Shown here in pieces: positions 40,212 through 49,665 of a stretch of 64,000 nucleotides of DNA. The translations under genes and the position numbers were made by a program. Within the stretch, counting starts at the first letter, position 1. Every line of letters starts with the position of its first letter. The stretch comes from Syntrophomonadaceae bacterium (GTDB lineage: Bacteria; Bacillota; Syntrophomonadia; Syntrophomonadales; Syntrophomonadaceae). The stretch is taken from positions 1 to 64,000 of the forward strand of contig JAAYZA010000124.1 in the NCBI GenBank assembly GCA_012515055.1, written 5' to 3'. The notes beneath the pieces were generated by a model, which was not told the origin of the DNA, searched no databases, and saw only the letters and a program-made list of their open reading frames with translations.

Positions 40212-41879
40212 GTGATGTTCAGTTTTTTGGTTATGTTTGCCTTACTGGCTGCTGCCCTGGGTTATAATCAGCTCATCCGCGGACCGGAATTGTCCAGACA
40301 AGCCGTGGCTATGCGTTCTAAAAAAATTGCGCTTAAAGAGTATCCCCGCGGGGAGATTTTAGATCGCAATTTGATCCCCATTACCAGTTCCCGGTTATCC
40401 CAGGCGGTTTATTTTTTGTTCACCCGGGAGACCATGCAGCCGCAAAATATGCAAAAGGCCGCTGCCGAGCTTTCTAATGCCCTGGGAGATTTAAGCCGCC
40501 AGCAAATACTGGCTAAACTCCAGGAAGGACAAAAAAACGCCAGTCCTTTTGTTAGAGTAGCCATGGATTTGACTTTTGGGCAAGCCGCCCGTATAAATCT
40601 TTGCACAGCCAGGGGACTGGTGATGGCTCCTATCAGTAAACGCTACGGCAATGACGGGTTTTGTGCCCATCTGATCGGCTATATTAGTGACCAGGACAGC
40701 TTCCGAGGTCATGCCGGACTGGAAAAGATATATAATGATATATTGCAAAAGCCCGGTCCGGAAAAGGAATTGGTTACGGTACTGGATGCCAGAGGTACAG
40801 CCATCCACGGACTGATGTTTAAAATCAGACAGGAGCAAACCAGGGACCAGGGGCAGCTGATTTTGACCATTGATCGGCGCATACAGCAAATTGTAGAAAA
40901 TGCAGTCAATGACAGTATGGCCCAAGGTGCAGTTATAGTCATGGACATTAAAACCCGCGAAATACTGGCTATGGCAAGCCGCCCGACTTTCAATCAGAAT
41001 GACATTGCACCAGCCCTGCGGGATGAGGAAAACAGTCCCCTGATCAATCGCGCGCTAAATGCCTGCCACCCTGGTTCCCTTTTTAAGATCCTGCTGGCCG
41101 CTGCTGCCCTGGCAGAAAACAAAGTTACTCCGGAAGAGCAGTTTCTTTGTCAGGGCCATATTGAAATCAACCCGCAGGTCACCATCAATTGCTGGAAAGA
41201 AGAAGGGCATGGCCAGATTTCTTTTACCGGGGCTCTGGCCAATTCATGCAATCCCGCCTTTATTGCCGCCGGTTTAAAACTGGGCAGGAGTGATCTGCTA
41301 AAATATGCCCGGGAGTTGGAGATAACTGATACAACAATAATCGGTTATCCGGATAATCAGTTAAATAGTTTTATAAAAATCGATTCCGGTCAGGCAGCAT
41401 TAGCCAATGCCAGTATCGGCCAGCAGGGAGTTATGCTAACCCCGCTGCAGCTAACTTCTTTGCTAGCCACAATAGCAGATGATGGCTGGTATAAAAGCCC
41501 GGTCCTGGTTAAATATACGGTGGATAGCCGGGGGTCAAGGAAGGATTTGCCTCAGGATGAAAGGCGCCGGGTTTTAAAAACTGCGGCAGCCAGGGAAGTA
41601 CAAACAATGATGGTGGAATGTGTGAGTCAAGGCACGGGCAAAAGTGCAGCATTGAGCGAAATAATGGTGGCGGGGAAAACCGCCACCAGTCAAACCGGCA
41701 TGATAAAAGGGGGGCAGGAAATCTTGAATACCTGGTTTGGCGGCTATCTGCCGATTGATAGACCCCGCTGGGCAATAGTTGTTCTGGTTGAAGACGGCCG
41801 TTCCGGTGCTGCAGAGGCAGCCCCCATATTTAAAACCATTGCCCGAAATCTCCTGCCGCTTTATTCTTTAGCGGAATAA
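40212..41879 (+). CDS. Penicillin-binding protein, transpeptidase domain (PbpA/FtsI-like)
   Basis: 'PRGEILDRNLIPI', SxxK in HPGSLFKI, SCN in 'ANSCNPAF', 'AGKTATSQTGM'; exact start uncertain. Confidence 0.9.
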   Translation: MMFSFLVMFALLAAALGYNQLIRGPELSRQAVAMRSKKIALKEYPRGEILDRNLIPITSSRLSQAVYFLFTRETMQPQNMQKAAAELSNALGDLSRQQILAKLQEGQKNASPFVRVAMDLTFGQAARINLCTARGLVMAPISKRYGNDGFCAHLIGYISDQDSFRGHAGLEKIYNDILQKPGPEKELVTVLDARGTAIHGLMFKIRQEQTRDQGQLILTIDRRIQQIVENAVNDSMAQGAVIVMDIKTREILAMASRPTFNQNDIAPALRDEENSPLINRALNACHPGSLFKILLAAAALAENKVTPEEQFLCQGHIEINPQVTINCWKEEGHGQISFTGALANSCNPAFIAAGLKLGRSDLLKYARELEITDTTIIGYPDNQLNSFIKIDSGQAALANASIGQQGVMLTPLQLTSLLATIADDGWYKSPVLVKYTVDSRGSRKDLPQDERRRVLKTAAAREVQTMMVECVSQGTGKSAALSEIMVAGKTATSQTGMIKGGQEILNTWFGGYLPIDRPRWAIVVLVEDGRSGAAEAAPIFKTIARNLLPLYSLAE

Positions 41880-41916
41880 AAGTTAAGGGGACGGTCTGAC
41901 AGGACATGCAAAACCA

Positions 41917-42351
41917 TTAAATCTTATTTAAATCATCGATGGTCTGGGCGACTATTTTTAAACCTTCCAGCAGGCCCGGCTGTAAATCACCTAAATTATT
42001 GCAAAACTGCTGATTCAATGCCGTGCCCGCAGCCAAGACCTCCAGAGCTCTTGCCCGGCCGGCATCAGTCAGAAACAAACGAATCACCCTGCGGTCCTGG
42101 GGGAAAAGACTTCTTTCCACCAGACCCTCTTTTTCCAGCTTATCCACCATGGTGGTCAGGGAAGAATTTTCGATATGTGCCAGTGCCCCTATTTCAGAGA
42201 GAGTTGCTCCATCGTTTTCCAGCAGGGAAAAAAGCACAAAGGACTGGGCCATGCTTACACCATATTTATCCATTTCCTGGCCAATGTGTTTTTCGACCTT
42301 TTTCATAGTCGCCTTTAATGAGTAACAAACAAATGTAGTGAAATCTTGCAT
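41917..42351 (-). CDS. MarR-family transcriptional regulator
   Basis: 'GATLSEIGALAHIENSSLTTMVDKLEKEGLVERSLFPQDRRVIRLFLTDAG'. Confidence 0.9.
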   Translation of the reverse strand: MQDFTTFVCYSLKATMKKVEKHIGQEMDKYGVSMAQSFVLFSLLENDGATLSEIGALAHIENSSLTTMVDKLEKEGLVERSLFPQDRRVIRLFLTDAGRARALEVLAAGTALNQQFCNNLGDLQPGLLEGLKIVAQTIDDLNKI

Positions 42352-42577
42352 TGATAAAACCTCTTTAAAAAAATAATAACTCTATTTATCTTCTATGAGA
42401 ATAAAATCAATGTCAATAGCGTAATTTCTTAAACCGGGGCTGGCTGACTAAATATCTATGGGTTGATTAGCAATAAATTTATTATAAAAACAAGTTATTG
42501 TGAAAAAAATAGCATGTGATATTATAATAAATAGAGCCGGAGATAACCAAAGTAAATCAAATAGGGAGTGAAAAAAT

Positions 42578-43924
42578 ATGACCGATATAATTAAACTGCA
42601 ATATGACCAGAAATTAATTACTGCTGACGAGGCGGCCGCCATGGTTAAATCAGGCGACAAAATATTTTACGGGGAATTTACCATGTTTCCCCAGGCATTG
42701 GATGAGGCCCTGAGCAAGAGAGTGAAAGAACTCCAGGATCTGCAAGTCGGTGCAGTCTGCTTTACTTCTCCGCCGCAGGTGGTTCTGCAGGATATGGAAC
42801 GGGAGCATCTTGATATGGTGGACATGCATTTTGGCCTGGTTTCCCGTAAATTACATGATCTTAATCTGTGCAGCTATATTCCCAACACCTATCACCAGGG
42901 ACCACGGATCGTAAGAAAATACTATGATATTGAGATGGGCTTTTTCTGCGCTGGGCCAGTGGATGCCCGGGGCTATTTCAATCTGGGCCCCTCCAACTCT
43001 ATTACTCCGGCATTGATGGAAAAAACCAAAATAAAAATCGTTGAAGTCAATAATACTGTCCCCACCTGCCTGGGCGGCAATCAGGAATCGATACATATTT
43101 CCCAGATCGATTATATTGTCGAAGGACCCAATACCCCCCTCAGACAGCTGCCGGCCATCGTACCAACGGAAACTGATGAAGCTATCGCCAGGATCCTCAT
43201 AGATGAAATTGAGGATGGGGCCTGTCTGCAGCTGGGCATAGGAGGACTACCCAATGCGGTGGGGAATTTGATTGCTGCCAGCGATTTAAAGGATCTGGGT
43301 TTTCATAGTGAGATGATGATGGATTCCTGTATAGAACTATATGAAAAGGGACTGATCACCGGAGCCAGAAAGACCATAGACAAAAACAAAATGGTCTACA
43401 CCTTTGCCCTGGGCAGTCAGGAACTCTATGATTTTCTGGACAACAATCCGGTCTGTGCTATTTACCCGGTTAATTACACCAATGATCCAAGAATCATTGC
43501 TTTAAATGATAAAGTTATAGCCATAAATAATGCCCTGGAAATAGATTTGTTTACCCAGGTAGCTTCAGAAAGCATAGGGCCAAGACATGTTTCTGGTACC
43601 GGAGGACAGCTGGATTTTATCATGGGCGCTTTTAACTCCCACGGCGGCAAAGGGATCATCTGTCTGAGCTCAACCTTCACCGATAAAGAAGGTAATCTGC
43701 GCTCCCGAATCGTACCCACGATGGATCCGGGGACCATCGTGACACTGCCCCGATCCCTGGTGCAGTATGTTGCCACTGAATATGGCATTGCCCAGTTCAA
43801 AGGCTTATCGACCTATCAGCGGGCCGAAGCACTGATAAACCTGGCCCATCCACAATTCAGGGATGATCTGATCAAAGCAGCCGACGAAATGAAAATATGG
43901 CGGCGCAGCAACAAAATCAATTAA
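42578..43924 (+). CDS. Acetyl-CoA hydrolase / acyl-CoA:acetate CoA-transferase (copy 1)
   Basis: 'LQLGIGGLPNAVG', 'SGTGGQLDFIMGAFNSHGGKGIICLSST', 'YGIAQFKG'. Confidence 0.9.
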   Translation: MTDIIKLQYDQKLITADEAAAMVKSGDKIFYGEFTMFPQALDEALSKRVKELQDLQVGAVCFTSPPQVVLQDMEREHLDMVDMHFGLVSRKLHDLNLCSYIPNTYHQGPRIVRKYYDIEMGFFCAGPVDARGYFNLGPSNSITPALMEKTKIKIVEVNNTVPTCLGGNQESIHISQIDYIVEGPNTPLRQLPAIVPTETDEAIARILIDEIEDGACLQLGIGGLPNAVGNLIAASDLKDLGFHSEMMMDSCIELYEKGLITGARKTIDKNKMVYTFALGSQELYDFLDNNPVCAIYPVNYTNDPRIIALNDKVIAINNALEIDLFTQVASESIGPRHVSGTGGQLDFIMGAFNSHGGKGIICLSSTFTDKEGNLRSRIVPTMDPGTIVTLPRSLVQYVATEYGIAQFKGLSTYQRAEALINLAHPQFRDDLIKAADEMKIWRRSNKIN

Positions 43925-43941
43925 GGAATTTATCTCCCAAA

Positions 43942-43973
43942 AAAACAGCGCCACCTTCAGGTGGCGCTGTTTT
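43942..43973. terminator. Bidirectional terminator between convergent genes
   Basis: AAAACAGCGCCACC TTCA GGTGGCGCTGTTTT. Confidence 0.85.
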
Positions 43974-43995
43974 ATCGAATTAATCCCGCAAATTT

Positions 43996-44718
43996 TTAAT
44001 CATCAAAAGCTTCGCTTACTTTCCACACTTCCCATACCTTGCCGACCAAATTGGGACCAGGTTTGAGGGTTGGTTTGCCCGGCTTCCAGCCGGAAGGAGT
44101 TGCTTCAGTGCCATCGGATGCACGTACCAGCTGGAAAGCCTGAATCTGGCGGAAGGATTCCATTACATTCCTGCCTACCGGAGGTGACAGGACTTCGAAT
44201 CCCTGCACAACGCCGTCAGGATCGATGATGAATCTGCCCCGGGTTTCAACTCCGCTGTCCTCATCATATATACCATACATTTTGCCTATGCTGCCATCTG
44301 AGTCAGATAACATGGCAAAAGGAATATCCTTGCCAATCATTTTGGATAATTCATGTTCGTTCCACATCTTGTGTACATAAACACTGTCAACACTGCAGGC
44401 TAAAACTTCTACGCCCAGTTTTTGCAGTTCGGAATGTTTTTCAGCAACTGCTGAAATTTCAGTAGCTCAGACGAAGGTGAAATCACCGGGATAGAAACAC
44501 AATAAAACCCATTTTCCTTTATACTCATCTAAACTGACGTTGAAAAACTTACCTTCCAAAAAAGCAGGAGCGGTAAAATTGGGAGCTTCAGAACCTACTT
44601 TGATCATTGATTGATTCGCCTCCTTTATATTTGATTCGGGAGAAGCGGCTTCCACAGCCTGCTGAACTTTCTTTATGGGCGGCCTTTTACAACCAGGTTT
44701 GAATTCTTCTGGCATCAA
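43996..44718 (-). CDS. Peroxiredoxin (AhpC/Prx family) with in-frame UGA read as selenocysteine at the peroxidatic position
   Basis: Two same-frame ORF pieces (44718-44467 and onward to 43996) joined by TGA at 44469-44467: ...CFYPGDFTFV-U-ATEISAVAEKHSELQKLGVEVLACSVDSVYVHKMWNEHE...; the UGA replaces the Cys of the usual FTFVCPTE motif. Confidence 0.9.
44439..44456 (-). promoter_or_regulatory. Bacterial SECIS-like hairpin immediately 3' of the UGA
   Basis: mRNA: UGA-gcuacugaaa-UUUCAGC-AGUU-GCUGAAA; 7-bp perfect stem, apical loop 17 nt after UGA with G at loop position 2. Confidence 0.7.
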
Positions 44719-45056
44719 ATAACCTCCTTTCCATATTTATTACTATAACATTTGGTTGGGATAATGACAATTACTTATAGCAGAGGAAGGCCCTGCTAAT
44801 CGGAATGGCAGACCAGAAACCGCCGGACAGTGCCGGCACCATCTTTTCAGTTGCTTCTTTTATGATGATAAAATGGGCAATAATTAAAATTACCGCCGCT
44901 AGCCTCTTTATATAAAGTTACATTACAACCAGTCATGATCTAGTCTGCAATCTACAATATAGTCAAAATACACTGTTTGATCCTTAATCTGATACAGAAG
45001 CGAATACCAATTTTTCAACGAACATCTGGTGATACTTATTTAGAGGCATAAATTCT

Positions 45057-45140
45057 GTGTGGAGAAATGGGAATCGCCCGGGCATGGTGGAAAGGGAACG
45101 AGGGCGAAATACCAAGCGGTACCCCCATCAGCTCCTACAC
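45057..45140 (+). ncRNA. Candidate structured RNA / leader element upstream of sigK (class unknown)
   Basis: Nested helices: GTGTGGAG/CTCC(T)ACAC, ATGGG/CCCAT, CGCCC/GGGCG, TACC/GGTA (loop AAGC) in a GC-rich island within an AT-rich spacer. Confidence 0.35.
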
Positions 45141-45252
45141 CTATACTTGCTATCCAGTAGACCGTGGCATAAAATACCTGTCAAAAGTAGTCACTATTTG
45201 ACTTTTACCTTCATAAAGTATTAAGCGCCCAATTTTTAAGGAGGTGGTCAAT

Positions 45253-45951
45253 GTGGCTGTTTTAGGATGGATATTAGCATTTACAGCCATTTTCAAGGGG
45301 ACTTTGTTTCTTTTTGCCTATCTTAATCATCAGGTATTTCCGCACCCTTTGGGAGAAGCTGACGAAAAGAAATATTTGGATCTGCTCAGGAATGGTAGTG
45401 AAGAAGCCCGCAACAAATTAATCGAACATAATTTAAGATTGGTTGCCCATGTGGTGCGCAAATATGAAACCAGCGGTGAGGATATGGAAGATTTGATCTC
45501 CATCGGCACAATTGGATTGATCAAAGCTATCAAGACTTTTAACGAGGAGAGGGGGGTCAGACTGGCTACTTATGCGGCTAGATGTGTAGAAAACGAGGTC
45601 CTGATGCATTTACGCAATATCAAAAAACTGAAAAAAGAAGTATCTTTGTATGATCCCATCGGTTATGACAAGGAGGGCAATGAAATATCACTCATCGATG
45701 TTTTGACTACTGATAATGAAATAGTGGAATTCGTCGAGACCAGGCTGCAGGAAGAGAAAATAAGGGGCAAAATCGATATATTATCGAAAAGGGAGCGCCA
45801 GGTCATCGAGCTGCGCTATGGTTTATTTGATGGATTAAAGGAAACCCAGCGGGAGATTGCTAAAAAATTAGGTATTTCCCGTTCATATGTTTCCCGTATT
45901 GAAAAACGTGCCTTAAAAAAGTTAATTAAGGAAATATGCTCGGAAGGATAA
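45253..45951 (+). CDS. sigK: RNA polymerase sporulation sigma factor SigK (with pro-sequence), uninterrupted
   Basis: '[47 protein letters not shown]', '[43 protein letters not shown]'; hydrophobic pro-sequence; GTG start after aaggaggt. Confidence 0.92.
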   Translation: MAVLGWILAFTAIFKGTLFLFAYLNHQVFPHPLGEADEKKYLDLLRNGSEEARNKLIEHNLRLVAHVVRKYETSGEDMEDLISIGTIGLIKAIKTFNEERGVRLATYAARCVENEVLMHLRNIKKLKKEVSLYDPIGYDKEGNEISLIDVLTTDNEIVEFVETRLQEEKIRGKIDILSKRERQVIELRYGLFDGLKETQREIAKKLGISRSYVSRIEKRALKKLIKEICSEG

Positions 45952-46073
45952 CTTTATTATTGTATGTCCATGGCAGTAATCGGAAAGAAAGCTAAAATAA
46001 AACAAAAGCTTGTGAAGAGGACCAATCTTCGTTAAAATATTAGTAATAATTTATGATTATAGGAGGGGAAGAG

Positions 46074-46919
46074 ATGAGTGTAAGAATCATTGCAGATACC
46101 GGCAGTGATTTACCGGCAGATTTGTTAGAGCAATATGATATAGAAATGATACCTTTAAAAGTAACATTTGATGATAATGAAACCTATCTGGACCGGATCG
46201 AGATCAGCCCGGCTCAATTTGTAGAAAAAATGCTGAATTCCAAAACCTTGCCGAAAACCTCTGCTCCTGATCCTCAAACCATTATCTCCAGTTATGAAAA
46301 GGGGTTGAAGGAAGCGGGTGAAGTTATTTTTATCTGCATTTCTTCTGCTCTTAGCAGTACTTTCCAGACGGGTCAGATGGCCCGGGACATGCTTGACTCG
46401 AACAATGTAAAAGTTTTTGATACTCTTACTGCCTCTTTAGGGACCGGTATTGCTGCTGTTAAGGCCGCTCGTATGGCTGCCCGGGGGCTAAAAGCGGATG
46501 ATATTATTAAACAGCTCACAGAACATAGAGCCGCCAGGGAAGTTTTATTTACTTTGGATACTCTGGAAAATGTTGTTAAAGGCGGGCGTTTGAGCAAAAT
46601 TCAGGGGATGGCGGGCTCACTGCTCAATATAAAGCCTTTATTAAGAGGCAATGATGCGGGAGTTCCTGAGGTAATCGAGAAAACAAGAGGTAGAAAAAAG
46701 GCTGTTTTAAGAATGGTGGATATGCTGGAGGAAATACTGGGGGAAACAGTGGGAGAAAAATTAATCGGCATAACACATGTTAGCTGTCCTGAAGAGGCGG
46801 AAAAATTGGCTGCCATGATAAAAAGCAGATTTAATCCCCGGGAAGAAATAATCATCGCTGAGATGGGTGCGACAGTGGGAACATACGCTGGTGTTGGCGG
46901 ATTAATGGTCAACCTTTAA
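46074..46919 (+). CDS. DegV-family fatty-acid-binding protein
   Basis: 'RIIADTGSDLPADLLEQYDIEMIPLKVTFDD', 'CISSALSSTFQTG', 'LENVVKGGRLSK'. Confidence 0.93.
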   Translation: MSVRIIADTGSDLPADLLEQYDIEMIPLKVTFDDNETYLDRIEISPAQFVEKMLNSKTLPKTSAPDPQTIISSYEKGLKEAGEVIFICISSALSSTFQTGQMARDMLDSNNVKVFDTLTASLGTGIAAVKAARMAARGLKADDIIKQLTEHRAAREVLFTLDTLENVVKGGRLSKIQGMAGSLLNIKPLLRGNDAGVPEVIEKTRGRKKAVLRMVDMLEEILGETVGEKLIGITHVSCPEEAEKLAAMIKSRFNPREEIIIAEMGATVGTYAGVGGLMVNL

Positions 46920-47000
46920 CCGAATATGAATATTGATCCGTCTTCTCTGTCCGATAAGCTGCAGTGCGGGAAAAAAAGCATGGTTATTTAGAAAAACGGA

Positions 47001-47025
47001 AACCTTCTTAATAGAAGGTTTTTTT
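47001..47025 (+). terminator. Rho-independent terminator
   Basis: AACCTTCT TAAT AGAAGGTT TTTTT. Confidence 0.8.
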
Positions 47026-47223
47026 ATGGCATGGGTCGGGAATGATTTGAAAGTAATAAAACCATGTAATCATTGCGTTGCGGGAAACTCTGGTTCGACA
47101 CAGAAGCTGGCTGCTATATTATAAAATATTGGATAACTTGAAAGGAAAAAGCTCGCAGGACTTGAATCTTATAATTTATAAGCAATTGAACGAGTTTTTA
47201 GAAGAAGTTAGGGGGATCCATTA

Positions 47224-48258
47224 ATGCATGAAATTCGTAAAGATGTCGTCAGGGACAATTGGGTGATAACGGCTACGGAATTTGTTTTAAAACCTCGTGA
47301 TGTCCCGGTTAAAAAACTGTCCGCCGGCGAAGGCGGGCCTGAGCCCGGTTATAACCCCCACTGTCCTTTCTGTGAAGGTAATGAAGCAGTGACAACAGAT
47401 GAGATCACGGCCTTCAGGGAGGCGGGGTCCCCGCCCAATAAACCGGGCTGGACGGTCAGGACTATTTTGAATAAATTTTCGGCTCTGGATATGAGCGGTG
47501 AATTGGATATGCAAAAGGACGGGATTTTTGAGCATGGCAATGGCTTTGGGCAGCATGAAGTAATAATCGAGACACCACTTCATGGTCAGGATTTTCACCG
47601 CTTGCCCCTTAACAGGATAGAAGCTGTTTTTAAAATGATGCGGCGGCGTTATAATGATCTGGTCAGGGATGAGCGAATAAAGTATATTCAAATCTATAAA
47701 AATCGGGGGCTGTTTGCTGGTGCATCACTGGAACACAGCCACAGTCAGATAGTGGCTCTGCCAATGGTGCCGGCAAATAAAAATGTCCTGTCCCAGTATT
47801 ATCAGGAACATGATCATTGTCTTATATGTGAGATGGTCAAAGCAGAGAGGGTAAAACAGGAAAGGGTCGTTTATGAGGGGGATAAATTTATCATAATCTG
47901 TCCCTATGCCTCTCGTTTTCCTTATGAAAGCTGGATTATTCCCCGGCGGCATACCAGTCATTTTGGGGATATCAATGATGACGAGATCAAAGAAATCGCT
48001 TTACTTACCAAAATGATTATCACTGCTGTAATTGATGGTTTAAAAGATCCGGCTTATAATATGGTAATCAATACAGCACCGGTCAATGTTCCACATCAGG
48101 AGGGTTACCACTGGCATCTGGAAATCAATCCCCGCTTGCTGGTTAATGCCGGGGTGGAAATAGCGACAGGATATTTCATTAATCCGGCGGCACCGGAATC
48201 TGCTGCTGCCTTATTAAAACACCTTTTCGCAGGGCAAGCTGAAACAGGGGCCGAATAG
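47224..48258 (+). CDS. galT: Galactose-1-phosphate uridylyltransferase family (HIT superfamily)
   Basis: 'CPFCEGNEAVT', 'GASLEHSHSQIVALPMVP', 'HQEGYHWHLEINPRL'. Confidence 0.85.
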   Translation: MHEIRKDVVRDNWVITATEFVLKPRDVPVKKLSAGEGGPEPGYNPHCPFCEGNEAVTTDEITAFREAGSPPNKPGWTVRTILNKFSALDMSGELDMQKDGIFEHGNGFGQHEVIIETPLHGQDFHRLPLNRIEAVFKMMRRRYNDLVRDERIKYIQIYKNRGLFAGASLEHSHSQIVALPMVPANKNVLSQYYQEHDHCLICEMVKAERVKQERVVYEGDKFIIICPYASRFPYESWIIPRRHTSHFGDINDDEIKEIALLTKMIITAVIDGLKDPAYNMVINTAPVNVPHQEGYHWHLEINPRLLVNAGVEIATGYFINPAAPESAAALLKHLFAGQAETGAE

Positions 48259-48274
48259 TATTTTTTCAACGGGG

Positions 48275-48784
48275 GTGTTTATGTTTAAGATATTGTACCC
48301 GGATCTTTTCGTGGTTTCACTGGCGGATATTCCTCTGCTGCAGCTGGAGGCAGCAGGGAAAAAAGCTTTTATTCTGGATCTGGATAATACTGTGACTGAA
48401 TGGAACAGTAACAGGATCACTGCTGAAGTTGACGAATGGTTCACGCAAATTAAGGCCCGGGGGTTTAAGGCTTGTATTATATCAAATAATGGAGCTAAAA
48501 GGGTGCAACAGGTTGCTGATATTTTGGGGATACCCTTTATTTCCCGCGCTGTCAAACCACGGCGGGGATCCTTCCTGCGTGCTGTTTCCCTGCTGGGAGT
48601 CAAGCCCGAGGAAGCCGTTGTTATAGGTGACCAGATTTTTACTGATATTATGGGGGGCAACCGGGCCGGCTTGTTTACCATTCTGGTGGAACCGATTGCC
48701 CGTCGTGAATTTCTGGGCACCAAATTATCGCGTATTATGGAGTATTTTGTGTTAAAACAGATTAAAAAACATCTGGATAGATGA
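48275..48784 (+). CDS. YqeG-family HAD-IIIA phosphatase
   Basis: 'AFILDLDNTVTEWNS', 'IISNNGAKRV', 'VVIGDQIFTDIMGGNRAG'. Confidence 0.92.
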   Translation: MFMFKILYPDLFVVSLADIPLLQLEAAGKKAFILDLDNTVTEWNSNRITAEVDEWFTQIKARGFKACIISNNGAKRVQQVADILGIPFISRAVKPRRGSFLRAVSLLGVKPEEAVVIGDQIFTDIMGGNRAGLFTILVEPIARREFLGTKLSRIMEYFVLKQIKKHLDR

Positions 48785-48806
48785 GGAAGTTTTTCCGGGA
48801 GGGCCT

Positions 48807-49589
48807 ATGTGTTTAATTTTATTTGCCCTGGACTCCCATCCGCGCTATAAACTGGTGGTGGTGTCCAATCGGGATGAATTCTATAAAAGACCTACTGCTG
48901 CGGCCGGATTCTGGCCGGAGAAACCGGGTATTCTGGCGGGAAAAGATATCCGGGATGGGGGGACCTGGCTGGGTATCACCCGACAGGGGCGTTTTGCCGC
49001 TTTGACCAATTATCGCGATCCAAAAAACACGAAACCCTCCGCGCCTTCCCGGGGACATCTGGTCCTGGATTATTTGGAAAACCAGGTTCCAGCGGCGGCT
49101 TATCTGAATAATCTGCCCGCTGGCGGTAAAGCCTATAACGGGTTTAATCTTCTGGTGGGAAATATCGATGAATTTTATTATTATTCCAATCGGGAGGAAA
49201 AAATCCGTACTATTAATACGGGGGTCCATGCACTGAGCAACAGTCTTTTGGACACACCCTGGCCCAAAGCCGCCCGGGGAACCAGGGAACTGGCTAATAT
49301 TCTTGCCCGGGAGGAGATCATAACGGAAGATTTATTTGTTTTGATGAAAAATCAGGATGTCCCTGCTGACCATGATCTGCCCGATACGGGGGTGGGTTTG
49401 GAGATGGAAAGATGGCTGGCTCCTGCTTTTATAATCAGTGCTGAATATGGCACCCGCACTACTTCACTTCTATTAGTCGACCGGGACAATAAAGTGCAAT
49501 TTTGGGAACGCAGCTATGAGCCCCAAAAAATGGCAATTGCAGATGAAGTTTACTATGAATACGTTATATCCAGCCTTTCACCAGCTTGA
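48807..49589 (+). CDS. NRDE (TANGO2-like, DUF833) family protein
   Basis: 'MCLILFALDSHPRYKLVVVSNRDEFYKRPTAAAGFWPE..ILAGKDIRDGGTWLGITRQGRFAALTNYRD'. Confidence 0.93.
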   Translation: MCLILFALDSHPRYKLVVVSNRDEFYKRPTAAAGFWPEKPGILAGKDIRDGGTWLGITRQGRFAALTNYRDPKNTKPSAPSRGHLVLDYLENQVPAAAYLNNLPAGGKAYNGFNLLVGNIDEFYYYSNREEKIRTINTGVHALSNSLLDTPWPKAARGTRELANILAREEIITEDLFVLMKNQDVPADHDLPDTGVGLEMERWLAPAFIISAEYGTRTTSLLLVDRDNKVQFWERSYEPQKMAIADEVYYEYVISSLSPA

Positions 49590-49665
49590 AAATTCAGTGT
49601 TGGAGTGACATAATCTATCTAAGCGGATGTGAAGCATTCGCTATTTTTTACCAGGAGTCAATATT

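Noticed and set aside
45253-45951. Possible skin-like interruption of sigK
   Set aside because: The SigK frame is continuous from pro-sequence to C-terminus; no recombinase or split is visible.
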